64,000 nt of DNA, from assembly GCF_029338375.1 (NCBI RefSeq), contig NZ_CP119804.1:3182955-3246954 (forward strand), written 5' to 3'. Source of the stretch: Halorussus lipolyticus. Lineage in GTDB: Archaea; Halobacteriota; Halobacteria; Halobacteriales; Haladaptataceae. Both the position numbers and the translations under genes were made by a program. Positions 55,190 through 63,444 of the stretch are shown here, in pieces; within the stretch, counting starts at the first letter, position 1; every line of letters begins with the position of its first letter. Under the pieces are notes generated by a model. It was not told where the DNA came from, made no database searches, and saw only the letters and a program-made list of their open reading frames with translations.

Positions 55190-55207
55190 TCGAGACGCCC
55201 AACCCGA

Positions 55208-55333
55208 GAACGTGCTACTCACGGTCCAGACCCCTGCGAAGTCGAGGGCACGCCCCCGCGCTATGCGTATGCGCATGCGAAGCGACGCATAGCGTCGGGA
55301 GGACCCGCCCGGACCGTGGCGCGCGGCATTTTT
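55208..55333 (+). ncRNA. Candidate structured non-coding RNA upstream of metG
   Basis: The about 125-base segment has its own TATA box 20 bases upstream and ends at TTTTT (55329-55333). It can fold with an eight-base closing helix CACGGTCC/GGACCGTG (55220-55227 with 55311-55318). Inside are a small hairpin CCCT/AGGG (55232-55235 with 55245-55248) and a ten-base helix CGCTATGCGT/ACGCATAGCG (55259-55268 with 55285-55294), extended below by CCC/GGG. The apical loop repeats ATGCG. It is not a tRNA, and is far too short for RNase P or 7S RNA. The following gene has a separate promoter, so it is probably a free transcript. No known family is recognised. Confidence 0.55.
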
Positions 55334-55419
55334 GGGTGGTGAAACCCGGCCGTCCGGTCGAATCGCCAGCCAGTCAGTAATCCACAGACGACAGCATGTC
55401 CGAACACGGAAATCGGCGG

Positions 55420-55427
55420 GTTTTACA
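55420..55427 (+). promoter_or_regulatory. TATA-like box of metG
   Basis: GTTTTACA lies about 28 bases before the metG ATG at 55451, the spacing for a leaderless message. It shows that metG need not depend on transcription through the upstream RNA. Confidence 0.5.
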
Positions 55428-55450
55428 CTCGCCACGGAGGATTGGATAGT

Positions 55451-57586
55451 ATGAGCCACGACGACTTCCCGACGGAGCATCCGGCGGTGGTGACGTGCGG
55501 TCTGCCCTACGCCAACGGCGACCTGCACATCGGCCACCTCCGGACGTACATCAGCGGCGACGCCTACGCTCGCGCACTGGAGAAGTTAGGTCAGCAGACC
55601 GCATTCGTCTCCGGGTCCGACATGCACGGGACCCCGGTGGCGGTCAACGCCGAGAAGCAGGGCGTCTCCCCCGAGGAGTTCGCGCTGGAACACCACGAGA
55701 AGTACGCCGAGACCTTCCCGCAGTTCAACGTCGAGTTCGACAACTACGGCCACACCCACGACGAGACCAACACCGAACTCACCCAAGAGTTCGTCCGGTC
55801 GTGGGTCGAAAACGACCACGTGTTCGAGAAGGAGATTCAGGTGGCGTGGGACCCCGAGGCCGACACGCCCCTGCCCGACCGCTACGTCGAGGGCACCTGT
55901 CCCTACTGCGGTGCCAAGGCCCGCGGCGACGAGTGCGACGAGGGGTGTCAGCGCCACCTCGAACCCGGCGAAATCGAAAATCCCGTCAGCACCATCACCG
56001 GCAACCCCGCCGAGTACCGGACGCGGGAACACAAGTTCCTGCGCCTCTCGGACTTTCAGGAGTACCTCGCCGGGTTCATCGACCGCCTCGAAGGCACCAG
56101 CAACGCCCGAAACCAGCCCAAAGAGTGGATAGAGGGCGAACTACAGGACCTCTGTATCACCCGCGATATGGACTGGGGCATCGACTACCCCGGCGATGGC
56201 GAAGGCGGCGAGGAGAAAGAAGACCTCGTCCTCTACGTCTGGGTTGACGCCCCCATCGAGTACGTCGCCTCCACGAAGCAGTACACCGAGCGCGTCGGTG
56301 CCGACGAGTACGACTGGGAGGAGGTCTGGAAGGACGGTGCCCCGGATGCTGGCGCACCCGACGAGACCGACGACGAGGCGTGGGAATCAGCAGACACGGG
56401 CGAAATCGTCCACGTCATCGGTAGAGACATCATCCAGCACCACACCGTCTTCTGGCCCTCGATGCTCCGGGGCGCGGGCTACAACGAACCCCGGTCGGTC
56501 ATGGCCAGCGGCTTCGTCAACCTCGACGGACAGGCGTTCTCGACCAGTCGCAACCGCGCGGTCTGGGCCGACGACTACCTCGACGAGGGCTTCCACCCGG
56601 ACCTCGTGCGCTACTACCTGACCACGACCGGGGGCTTCCAGCAGGACGTGGACTTCTCGTGGGAGAAGTTCCAAGAGCGCGTGAACGGCGAGTTGGTCGG
56701 CACGCTCGGCAACTTCGCCTACCGAAGCCTGCTGTTCTCTGCGCGGAACTACGACGGTGCCCCGGACGCCGAAACCTCCGAGGAGGTCGCCGACCGAATC
56801 GAGGAGGCCATCGCGGACTTCGAGCAGGCGGTCAACGACTACTCGCTCAAGAACGCCGGTGACGCCGCGGTGGCGCTGGCCGGGTTCGGCAACGAGTACA
56901 TCCAGCGCAACGAACCGTGGAACCTCACGGGTGACGAACCGGAACGCGCAGAGCAGGTCATCTACGACTGCGTGCAGATTGCCAAAGCCGTCGCGGTCCT
57001 CTCCGCGCCGGTCCTGCCCGACAAGGCCCAGACGCTCTGGACCCAACTCGGCGAGGACGGGTCGGTCCACGACGCGAACCTCGACGCCTGCCTCCAGTCG
57101 CCGCCGGGCGAGTTCGGCGAACCCGACGAACTGTTCGAGAAAATCGAGGACGAGCGCGTCGAACAACTCAACGAGAAGCTTCAGGAGCGAATCGAAGCGG
57201 CTACGGACGACAGCGACGAAGACGAATCCGACACCATGAGCGACACCGACATCGAACCCATCGCCGAGGACCGCATCAGCTTCGAAGACTTCCAAAATCT
57301 CGACATCCGCGTCGGCGAAATCGAAGTCGCCGAACCCATCGAGGGGGCCGACGACCTCGCACGCCTCGAAGTGGACATCGGGACCGAGACTCGCCAAATC
57401 GTCGCGGGCATCAAGCAACTCCACGACCTCGACTCCCTGCCGGGCACGAAAGTCGTCGTCGTGGCGAACCTCGAACAGGCCGAACTGTTCGGCGTCGAGT
57501 CCAACGGGATGGTGCTGGCGGCCGGCGAGGAGGCCGACCTGCTGACGACCCACGACGACAGCGCGCCGGGCACGAAGGTCAAGTAA
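55451..57586 (+). CDS. metG: Methionine--tRNA ligase with C-terminal tRNA-binding domain
   Basis: The 711-residue class I synthetase charges tRNA-Met. The nucleotide-binding DLHIGHLRTY (HIGH-type) and the zinc module CPYCGAKARGDECDEGC are in place. The KMSKS-equivalent loop is AFSTSRNRAV, the FSTSR form seen in archaeal MetRS. After an acidic linker containing DDSDEDESDTMSDTD the protein continues into an EMAP/Trbp111-type OB domain (about 605-711; RISFEDFQNLDIRVGEIEVA), a fused tRNA-binding and dimerisation module. ATG 55451 is chosen over an in-frame TTG three codons earlier because of the TATA spacing. Confidence 0.96.
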   Translation: MSHDDFPTEHPAVVTCGLPYANGDLHIGHLRTYISGDAYARALEKLGQQTAFVSGSDMHGTPVAVNAEKQGVSPEEFALEHHEKYAETFPQFNVEFDNYGHTHDETNTELTQEFVRSWVENDHVFEKEIQVAWDPEADTPLPDRYVEGTCPYCGAKARGDECDEGCQRHLEPGEIENPVSTITGNPAEYRTREHKFLRLSDFQEYLAGFIDRLEGTSNARNQPKEWIEGELQDLCITRDMDWGIDYPGDGEGGEEKEDLVLYVWVDAPIEYVASTKQYTERVGADEYDWEEVWKDGAPDAGAPDETDDEAWESADTGEIVHVIGRDIIQHHTVFWPSMLRGAGYNEPRSVMASGFVNLDGQAFSTSRNRAVWADDYLDEGFHPDLVRYYLTTTGGFQQDVDFSWEKFQERVNGELVGTLGNFAYRSLLFSARNYDGAPDAETSEEVADRIEEAIADFEQAVNDYSLKNAGDAAVALAGFGNEYIQRNEPWNLTGDEPERAEQVIYDCVQIAKAVAVLSAPVLPDKAQTLWTQLGEDGSVHDANLDACLQSPPGEFGEPDELFEKIEDERVEQLNEKLQERIEAATDDSDEDESDTMSDTDIEPIAEDRISFEDFQNLDIRVGEIEVAEPIEGADDLARLEVDIGTETRQIVAGIKQLHDLDSLPGTKVVVVANLEQAELFGVESNGMVLAAGEEADLLTTHDDSAPGTKVK

Positions 57587-57896
57587 CTGACTGCCGACTG
57601 CGCAGACGCTACGTCGGCGGTCCGAAGGCAACTCAGCAGTATATTTATATACCTTCGCCGTCGTATCGACGAACGGTGCCAACGACGTAACCAGTCGGGA
57701 GAAAAGCCACTGTACTGGATTTCCAGTTCACGCCGCTCTCCGCGACGGGGCGTCATTCTCTCACGTTTTCACCGCTTTCGAGATGCGTCACGCGGTATCC
57801 GATGCCGAAAAATGGGTGTCCGAAAACCATCATCGGAGAGTGTTCGTCTCCTCAGGTGGTTCGCGGACGATACTGGAAGTTCGTATCAGCGGCCGA
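57587..57896. other. Gene-poor intergenic region after metG
   Basis: No supported gene was found. A TATATTTATATACC patch at 57638-57651 is promoter- or terminator-like. The 15-base sequence GGGCGTCATTCTCTC, which recurs at 58024-58038, occurs at about 57748-57762. Confidence 0.5.
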
Positions 57897-58031
57897 CTAT
57901 CCCGTCAGCATGAATACCAACTTCCCGACGTTCAGTAGGAACCGGGCGACGAGGTTTGCGTACTGCAGGAACCGACCAATCTTAGTCGTCGGTTCAGACT
58001 CGTCGTCGTTCCTGTCGGTGTTGGGCGTCAT
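57897..58031 (-). CDS. Possible 44-residue small protein
   Basis: A short frame from ATG 58029-58031 (MTPNTDRNDDESEPTTKIGR) to TAG 57897-57899 has an acidic N-terminus typical of halophiles and an amphipathic C-terminal helix (FLQYANLVARFLLNVGKLVF). AT-rich promoter-like sequence lies upstream at about 58090-58115. It may be a membrane-associated micro-protein. The evidence is composition and context only; I know no family. Confidence 0.35.
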   Translation of the reverse strand: MTPNTDRNDDESEPTTKIGRFLQYANLVARFLLNVGKLVFMLTG

Positions 58032-58184
58032 TCTCTCGGCCTCGCTGGAAGGTTACTGGTGCCAACCTCGCTTCCAGCATATCGATGATTTCACCTTACA
58101 CATTAAAATTACGCGAATATACCGTGAGACGGGATTATAGACTATTCTACACCTTCGATAATTACAAACAGGAAAAGACCGAAC

Positions 58185-58469
58185 TCACAGGTCGTCCACG
58201 ACCTGCGCCAACTCCTCGGTCGGAATAATCTCCATCGTCTGGGCGTCTAACCCGTGGCGCTCTAAGGCGACCCCGGCTTGATACGCCGCATCCCGGTCGG
58301 GCGCTTCCATCACGACCAGAAAGTCGTACTCGCCGAGGATAGCGTAGGTGTGTTTCAGGTCGGCGTTCTGGTCTTCGAGGTCCGAGCGAATGTCTCCCCA
58401 GACCGAGGTGAGTTCTTGGGCGTTCTGGAAGTCAGTTCGAACGTCCACGAGGGAAGCGTACTCGGGCAT
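58185..58469 (-). CDS. GYD domain protein
   Basis: The 94-residue protein has the ferredoxin-like GYD pattern: MPEYASLVDVRTDFQNAQEL, ADLKHTYAILGEYDFLVVME and APDRDAAYQAGVALERHGLD, with the motif appearing as GEYDFLVV. GYD proteins are small dimeric alpha/beta-barrel-like proteins of unknown role. It is complete. It is divergent from pyruvate kinase, with about 119 bases between the two starts. Confidence 0.88.
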   Translation of the reverse strand: MPEYASLVDVRTDFQNAQELTSVWGDIRSDLEDQNADLKHTYAILGEYDFLVVMEAPDRDAAYQAGVALERHGLDAQTMEIIPTEELAQVVDDL

Positions 58470-58588
58470 ATCTATTCCATTCGGGAGCGATGCAATAAGG
58501 GGATTGCGGCCACGTGAACAACTCGTCGGCGAGTGAATTTCGGGGCAATGACCGTGGGTTTTTGGGTGGGTCGGGCGTACCCGCCGGT

Positions 58589-60349
58589 ATGAGAAACGCC
58601 AAAATCGTCTGTACGCTGGGACCGGCCTCCGAGTCCCGACGTACCATCCGCGAGTTGGCCGACGCCGGAATGACCGTCGCCAGACTCAACGCCAGTCACG
58701 GCACCCGAGAGGACCGCGCCGAAATCATCGGCCACGTCCGAGACGTGGACGAGACCACCGCCGACCCCCTCGCGGTGATGATGGACCTCCAAGGCCCGGA
58801 GATTCGGACCGCCGAGACCGACGAGTCGGTCCACCTCGAAACCGGTTCGACCGTCCGGTTCGTCAAGGGCGACACCACGACTCCCGAGGAGGTCGGCCTA
58901 AGTTACGCCATCACCAACGTCGAACCCGGCGACACCATTCTCTTGGACGACGGCCGAATCGAAACGACCGTCGAGGAGGTTGAAGGAAGCGGCGGGGATG
59001 GCGTGGTCGTCGCCAACGTCGTGAGCGGCGGCGACCTGAGCAGTCGCAAGGGCGTCAACATCCCGGGCGTGGATTTGGACCTCGACGTGGTGACCGAGAA
59101 GGACCGCAAGGACCTCGAACTCGCCGCCGAGAAGGATGCCGACTTCGTGGCCGCGAGTTTCGTCCGGAGCGCCGCCGACGTACTGGAGGTCAGCGAGGTG
59201 CTAGAGGAACTGGGCGCGGACATCCCCATCGTCGCCAAAATCGAGCGCCGAGGAGCGGTCGAGAATCTGGACGAAATCGTGGAATCGGCCTACGGCGTCA
59301 TGGTCGCCCGCGGCGACTTGGGCGTCGAGTGCCCGCTCGAAGACGTGCCGATGATTCAGAAGCGCATCATCCGCAAGTGCCAGCAGACCGGCACGCCGGT
59401 CATCACCGCGACCGAGATGCTGGACTCGATGGTCCACGCCCGGCGGCCCACCCGCGCCGAGGCCTCGGACGTTGCCAACGCGGTGCTGGACGGCACTGAC
59501 GGCGTGATGCTGTCGGGCGAGACCGCAATCGGCGACGACCCGGTGCGCGTCGTGGAGACGATGGACCGCATCGTCCGCGAAGTCGAAGGAAGCGGCGAGT
59601 ACGACGAGATTCGGGAGCAACGGGTTCCGTCTGCGGACGACGCCCGGACCGAAGCCCTCGCACGGTCGGCCCGGTATCTGGCCCGAGACATCGGCGCGTC
59701 AGCCATCGTGGCGGCCTCCGAATCCGGGTACACCGCGCTCAAGGTGGCCAAGTTCCGGCCACAGGTCCCGGTCGTCGCCACCACGCCCAACGACAAGGTG
59801 CGCAGACAACTCGCGCTGACGTGGGGCGTCAACGCCCAGTACACGCCGCTCTCCTCGGGCGTGGACAACGTCATCGAGGACGCGGTGCAGGCGGCGCTCG
59901 ACGCCGACGTGGCCGACAGCGGCGACACCGTGGTCGTCCTCTCGGGGATGATGTCCGAACTGGAGGGGACCAGCACGACGAACACGCTCAAAGTCCACGT
60001 CGCGGCCGAGACGATTGCGACGGGCCGGAGCGTCGTTCGGGGCCGAATCGCCGCGCCGGTCGCCCGGACTGACAGCGGGGACCTCTCGGACGTGGCCGAC
60101 GGGTCGGTGCTGGCCATCGAACCCGAGTTCGACGGCGAGTTCACGGGCGACGCCTCGAAACTCGTCGGCATCGTGGACGCCCGGCCGGGGATGACGGGCT
60201 ACCCCGCGATGGTTGCGCGGGAACTCGAAATCCCGATGGTCAGCGGCGCGCCGCTGAACCCCTCCATCCGGGACGGCGACGTGGTGACCCTCGACGCCGA
60301 GCGCGGCGTTGTCTACGAGGGCGACGTGACCCACGCCGACCGACCGTAA
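58589..60349 (+). CDS. pyk: Pyruvate kinase with C-terminal PEP-utiliser-like domain
   Basis: The 586-residue kinase converts PEP and ADP to pyruvate and ATP. It starts at ATG 58589 (MRNAKIVCTLGPASESRRTI). Landmarks are NASHGTREDRAEII, MMDLQGPEIRT, IPIVAKIERRGAVENLDEIV (catalytic Lys), VMVARGDLGVECPLEDVPMI, and VITATEMLDSMVHARRPTRA. After the standard allosteric domain it carries an extra domain of about 100 residues resembling the swivelling phosphohistidine domain of PEP synthase. The equivalent of His is Tyr538 in GMTGYPAMVARELEIP, as in the Bacillus-type extra domain. It should not be phosphorylated and is probably regulatory or structural. Confidence 0.95.
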   Translation: MRNAKIVCTLGPASESRRTIRELADAGMTVARLNASHGTREDRAEIIGHVRDVDETTADPLAVMMDLQGPEIRTAETDESVHLETGSTVRFVKGDTTTPEEVGLSYAITNVEPGDTILLDDGRIETTVEEVEGSGGDGVVVANVVSGGDLSSRKGVNIPGVDLDLDVVTEKDRKDLELAAEKDADFVAASFVRSAADVLEVSEVLEELGADIPIVAKIERRGAVENLDEIVESAYGVMVARGDLGVECPLEDVPMIQKRIIRKCQQTGTPVITATEMLDSMVHARRPTRAEASDVANAVLDGTDGVMLSGETAIGDDPVRVVETMDRIVREVEGSGEYDEIREQRVPSADDARTEALARSARYLARDIGASAIVAASESGYTALKVAKFRPQVPVVATTPNDKVRRQLALTWGVNAQYTPLSSGVDNVIEDAVQAALDADVADSGDTVVVLSGMMSELEGTSTTNTLKVHVAAETIATGRSVVRGRIAAPVARTDSGDLSDVADGSVLAIEPEFDGEFTGDASKLVGIVDARPGMTGYPAMVARELEIPMVSGAPLNPSIRDGDVVTLDAERGVVYEGDVTHADRP

Positions 60350-60815
60350 CCGGCGATTCTGGGTTTTGGGACTTCGATTTTCGGCCTTCGATTTTCGGCG
60401 GTTGCTCGCGCTCGGTGCGACAAACCACGAGGATGCGCTCGGGTGGAGCAATCCACCGGCAAACGCTCGGTGAACCAGCCGACGGGTGGGATGAAGGGGC
60501 CGCCCGGTCGCGTTCATCGTAGTCGCTGGCCGGGCCAGTATTCGGCGCGGGCGGTGTCTCGCCGAACGCAGAGAGGCGATGGCTCGGAAGACGCGGGTTG
60601 TCTTCCGGTGCTGAGAGCGCCGAATATCCCGGCCAGCGACCGCGACCGGGCGGGGGCTTCAAGAAGTGTTCACAGTCACGGCTCTGCTCGCAATCGGTAA
60701 ACGGTTCGGAGCGAGCGCGTGTCCTGTTTCTCCGAACAAAGAAACAAATATCTGTCCTAAGTGAAGATTTTTACACCTTAGAGAAACACAGAATAACTTC
60801 CAAAAGGAGAGAGAG
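60350..60815. other. Intergenic region with large inverted-repeat element
   Basis: No gene is supported. It holds the two arms of an inverted repeat (60491-60548 and 60617-60664), then AT-rich sequence (60735-60810) that precedes the end of the minus-strand membrane protein gene. The open frames here are low-complexity. Confidence 0.6.
60491..60664. repeat. Intergenic inverted-repeat element (two arms)
   Basis: Left arm 60491-60548 and right arm 60617-60664 are near-perfect reverse complements apart from a nine-base insertion and a few changes. They contain GCCGCCCGGTCGCG, GTCGCTGGCCGGG and the inner ATTCGGCGC / GCGCCGAAT. The spacer is 68 bases. Related sequence occurs at 61119-61192. Confidence 0.6.
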
Positions 60816-60995
60816 TTACGCCGCGAGGAGAACCACCCGACCGAAGACGAACAGCATCGTGGCGACGCCGAGGACCACGAAGGCGGCGTTTTCGAGCGTC
60901 GGGGACCCCGGTTCCAGCGGGTCCAGCTCCTCGCGCTCTTTCGGTTCGTAGCCGTCTTCGCCGACCTCGTCGGTGTCGTATTTCCAGTCCGACAT
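60816..60995 (-). CDS. 59-residue haloarchaeal membrane protein
   Basis: The protein starts at ATG 60993-60995 (MSDWKYDTDEVGEDGYEPKE), is very acidic and polar for about 38 residues, then has one C-terminal hydrophobic helix (AAFVVLGVATMLFVFGRVVL). It is thus a tail-anchored membrane protein with a cytosolic N-terminus. I recall similar uncharacterised short proteins across haloarchaea. It lies beside, but not in an operon with, the NfeD gene. Confidence 0.68.
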   Translation of the reverse strand: MSDWKYDTDEVGEDGYEPKEREELDPLEPGSPTLENAAFVVLGVATMLFVFGRVVLLAA

Positions 60996-61384
60996 GCGCC
61001 CGAGTACGGGTCCCACCGGCAAAAGGGTTGGCGACGAGTGGAGGTGTGTAGATACGTCACGGAAACAGTAACGAGGCTCTCGAAAGCTCTTGTGCTTGGA
61101 ACCGTCGGGACAGCAATGTCCTCGAAAGCCCTCGCGCGGTTCGCGGTCGCTCCGGCGGATATTCTGCGCTCTCCGCACCGCCCGCGCAGAATAGGGCCAC
61201 CGGAGACGACCACGCAAACGCGAACCCCGCTCGCCCTTTCATTCCTCCGAGGCGGCATTTGCTCCACCGGCCGGAACCCGGCGGTTAGTTCACTGCCCGG
61301 AATCCGTGGGTCGGTGCGCGATGGCGACCTCATCGCTTCGACAGACTGCAAAACGTTAACCGGTCCGAATCCCAAGACGTTGGT
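60996..61384. other. Intergenic region before the NfeD gene
   Basis: No gene is supported. It contains a copy of the inverted-repeat element (61119-61192) and the NfeD promoter region (GTTAAC box at about 61353-61358, about 28 bases before the start). Confidence 0.6.
61119..61192. repeat. Intergenic inverted-repeat element, second location
   Basis: The segment resembles the arms at 60491-60664: the minus strand reads GAGAGCGCAGAATATCC, GGAGCGACCGCGA and GAGGGCTT, and it ends with a perfect inner inverted repeat ATTCTGCGC (61161-61169) / GCGCAGAAT (61184-61192). The left arm is longer than the right. Confidence 0.5.
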
Positions 61385-61945
61385 ATGGCACCGCTGTTGG
61401 ACTCGCTCCCGCTGTTGCTTCTCGTCGCTGGCATCGGCCTCGCCATCGCCGAGGCCCTGATTCCGGGCGCGCACTTCATCGTCCTCGGCGTCGCGCTCGT
61501 CCTCGCGGGGTTGGTCGGGATGCTCCTCGGGCCGCTGGCGTCGCCGCTCGTGTTGGCCGCGCTGGTGTTAGGATTCGGTGCGGTCTCGCTGTACGCCTAC
61601 CGCGAACTCGACCTGTACGGCGGGAAGGGCGTCGCTCGGACCCGCGACTCCGACTCGCTCAAGGGTCAAACCGGTCGCGTCACCGAGCGCGTCTCGCCCC
61701 AAGACGGACAAATCAAACTCCACGAAGGCGGCTTCAACCCCTACTACGCCGCCCGGAGCGTCCGCGACGAGATACCCGAGGGGACCGAGGTCATGGTCGT
61801 GGACCCCGGCGGCGGCAACGTCGTCACCGTTGAGGCCTTAGAGGCAATCGAGGACCCAATCGACCGGGAACTGGCGAAGGGCCGCGACGACGAGGCGGTC
61901 GGCAGTCCCGAACCGGAGCGGGAGACCGACACCGAGGAAATCTAG
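61385..61945 (+). CDS. NfeD family membrane protein
   Basis: The 186-residue protein has two or three membrane helices at the N-terminus (PLLLLVAGIGLAIAEALIPG, then VLGVALVLAGLVGMLLGPLA and onward) and a small OB-like domain (about 90-150; SLKGQTGRVTERVSPQDGQI). This is the short NfeD form that works with an SPFH/stomatin protein at the membrane. The next gene, 97 bases downstream, is such an SPFH protein. The C-terminal tail is acidic. The start ATG 61385 follows a promoter-like GTTAAC box. Confidence 0.9.
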   Translation: MAPLLDSLPLLLLVAGIGLAIAEALIPGAHFIVLGVALVLAGLVGMLLGPLASPLVLAALVLGFGAVSLYAYRELDLYGGKGVARTRDSDSLKGQTGRVTERVSPQDGQIKLHEGGFNPYYAARSVRDEIPEGTEVMVVDPGGGNVVTVEALEAIEDPIDRELAKGRDDEAVGSPEPERETDTEEI

Positions 61946-62042
61946 TCATTCACGGCGCTGTCCGCCGAATGACAAAATTTCGTCGCGTCCACAACGACAG
62001 TGAGGGGAAGGCTTAACACGTATTCTTGCTAACAGTCGGAGT

Positions 62043-63200
62043 ATGTTGGTTCCACTACAGGCCGCCCCGGTTGGCGGTTTCACGGTCGTCGCGCTGTTGA
62101 TTCTGGCGCTGGCGGTCATCACCATCTGGCAGTCCGTCGAAATCGTAGACGCGACAGAGAAGCGCGCGCTGACGGTGTTCGGCGAGTACCGGAAACTGCT
62201 GGAACCCGGTATCAACTTCGTGCCGCCGTTCGTGAGCGCGACCCACCGATTCGACATGCGGACCCAGACCCTCGACGTGCCCCGCCAAGAGGCCATCACC
62301 CGCGACAACTCGCCGGTGACGGCCGACGCCGTGGTCTACATCAAGGTCATGGACGCAAAGAAGGCCTTCCTCGAAGTCGAGGACTACAAGCGCGCCGTCT
62401 CCAACCTCGCCCAGACAACCCTCCGCGCCGTGCTGGGCGACATGGAACTGGACGACACGCTCAACAAGCGCCAAGAAATCAACGCCAAAATCCGGCGCGA
62501 ACTGGACGAACCCACCGACGAGTGGGGCATCCGCGTCGAGAGCGTCGAAGTTCGGGAGGTCAACCCGAGCAAGGACGTCCAGCAGGCGATGGAGCAACAG
62601 ACCTCCGCGGAACGGAAGCGCCGTGCGATGATTCTGGAAGCGCAGGGTGAGCGCCGGAGCGCCATCGAGACGGCCGAAGGTGACAAGCAGTCGAACATCA
62701 TCCGCGCACAGGGTGAGAAGCAGAGCCAGATTCTGGAAGCGCAGGGTGACGCAGTTTCGACCGTTCTGCGCGCCAAATCCGCCGAGTCGATGGGCGAACG
62801 CGCGGTCATCGACAAGGGGATGGAGACGCTCGAATCCATCGGTCAGGGTGAGTCCACTACGTTCGTCCTCCCGCAGGAACTCTCCTCGATGCTCGGCCGG
62901 TACGGCAAGCATCTGACGGGGAGCGACGTGAAAGAGGACAACGGCGAACTCGACAGCCTCGACTTCGACGAGGAGACCCGCGAACTCATCGGTCTCGACA
63001 ACATCGAGGAGATTCTGGGCCAGATAGACGAGGAGGCCGAGATGGACGTCGAGGCGATGGAACAGGAGGCCCAAGCCATCAAGGAGGGCGAGGACCCGGC
63101 GAGCATCAAGAGCGCCGACGAAGTTATCGAGGAGATGGACGAGGAGGCCCCCGACGTGGACGACGTGGAGGCCGAGATGGACGCCGAACTCGAAAAGTAG
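62043..63200 (+). CDS. SPFH/stomatin family membrane protein
   Basis: The 385-residue protein has an N-terminal membrane anchor (about 13-30, VVALLILALAVITIW). The SPFH/PHB domain (about 31-210) contains TVFGEYRKLLEPGINFVPPF, LDVPRQEAITRDNSPVTADA and the AEGDKQSNIIRAQGEKQSQI coiled-coil region, where tandem A-Q/A-E-G-E/D repeats are visible. The long acidic C-terminal tail (about 290-385) is a haloarchaeal addition. With the NfeD protein just upstream it forms the conserved pair thought to scaffold membrane microdomains and a membrane protease. No slipin-associated protease gene is next to it here. It starts at ATG 62043. Confidence 0.92.
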   Translation: MLVPLQAAPVGGFTVVALLILALAVITIWQSVEIVDATEKRALTVFGEYRKLLEPGINFVPPFVSATHRFDMRTQTLDVPRQEAITRDNSPVTADAVVYIKVMDAKKAFLEVEDYKRAVSNLAQTTLRAVLGDMELDDTLNKRQEINAKIRRELDEPTDEWGIRVESVEVREVNPSKDVQQAMEQQTSAERKRRAMILEAQGERRSAIETAEGDKQSNIIRAQGEKQSQILEAQGDAVSTVLRAKSAESMGERAVIDKGMETLESIGQGESTTFVLPQELSSMLGRYGKHLTGSDVKEDNGELDSLDFDEETRELIGLDNIEEILGQIDEEAEMDVEAMEQEAQAIKEGEDPASIKSADEVIEEMDEEAPDVDDVEAEMDAELEK

Positions 63201-63424
63201 GTCTCGGTCGCGTCTCCTTTTCGCTGTCCAGCGTTCCCCGTTTTCGGTGTTGCGACGACCTGCTTTGCCCCGCCTACCCCGTGCGTAATCCTTATAAATT
63301 GGTGCATAATATTTGAAATCGCTCGTCCGGAGTCACTGGAGATGGTCGCGTGACGCCTGCTCCGGCCGAACCCCGACCGGTCGGCCATGTGACGGTCCCG
63401 CAAGCGAAGGTATTTTAGGTGTCC

Positions 63425-63438
63425 GTGATGACCATCAC
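63425..63438. promoter_or_regulatory. Candidate operator of the terminal regulator gene
   Basis: GTGATG-AC-CATCAC is a perfect inverted repeat lying between a TATTTTAG box (63411-63418) and the ATG at 63445. Its position suits autoregulation by the encoded winged-helix protein. Confidence 0.4.
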
Positions 63439-63444
63439 ATGTAG

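Larger units (their letters stand above)
54746..55207. other. Long intergenic region upstream of aroD and the ncRNA candidate
   Basis: No gene is supported. It contains the aroD upstream region, the second copy of the GC-rich dispersed element (54947-55012, minus strand), two perfect 21-bp tandem repeats (55022-55063), a short AT-rich stretch (55085-55165) and the TATA box of the structured RNA candidate. The open frames across it are low-complexity and arginine-rich. Confidence 0.6.

Noticed and set aside
57802..58140. 112-codon plus-strand frame after metG
   Set aside because: Composition is not halophile-like (few acidic residues), there is no RBS or promoter, and the opposite strand has a more plausible small gene.
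60659..61474. 271-codon minus-strand frame across the inverted-repeat region
   Set aside because: It crosses the repeat elements and promoter of the NfeD gene; only the short 60816-60995 gene in another frame has halophile-like composition.
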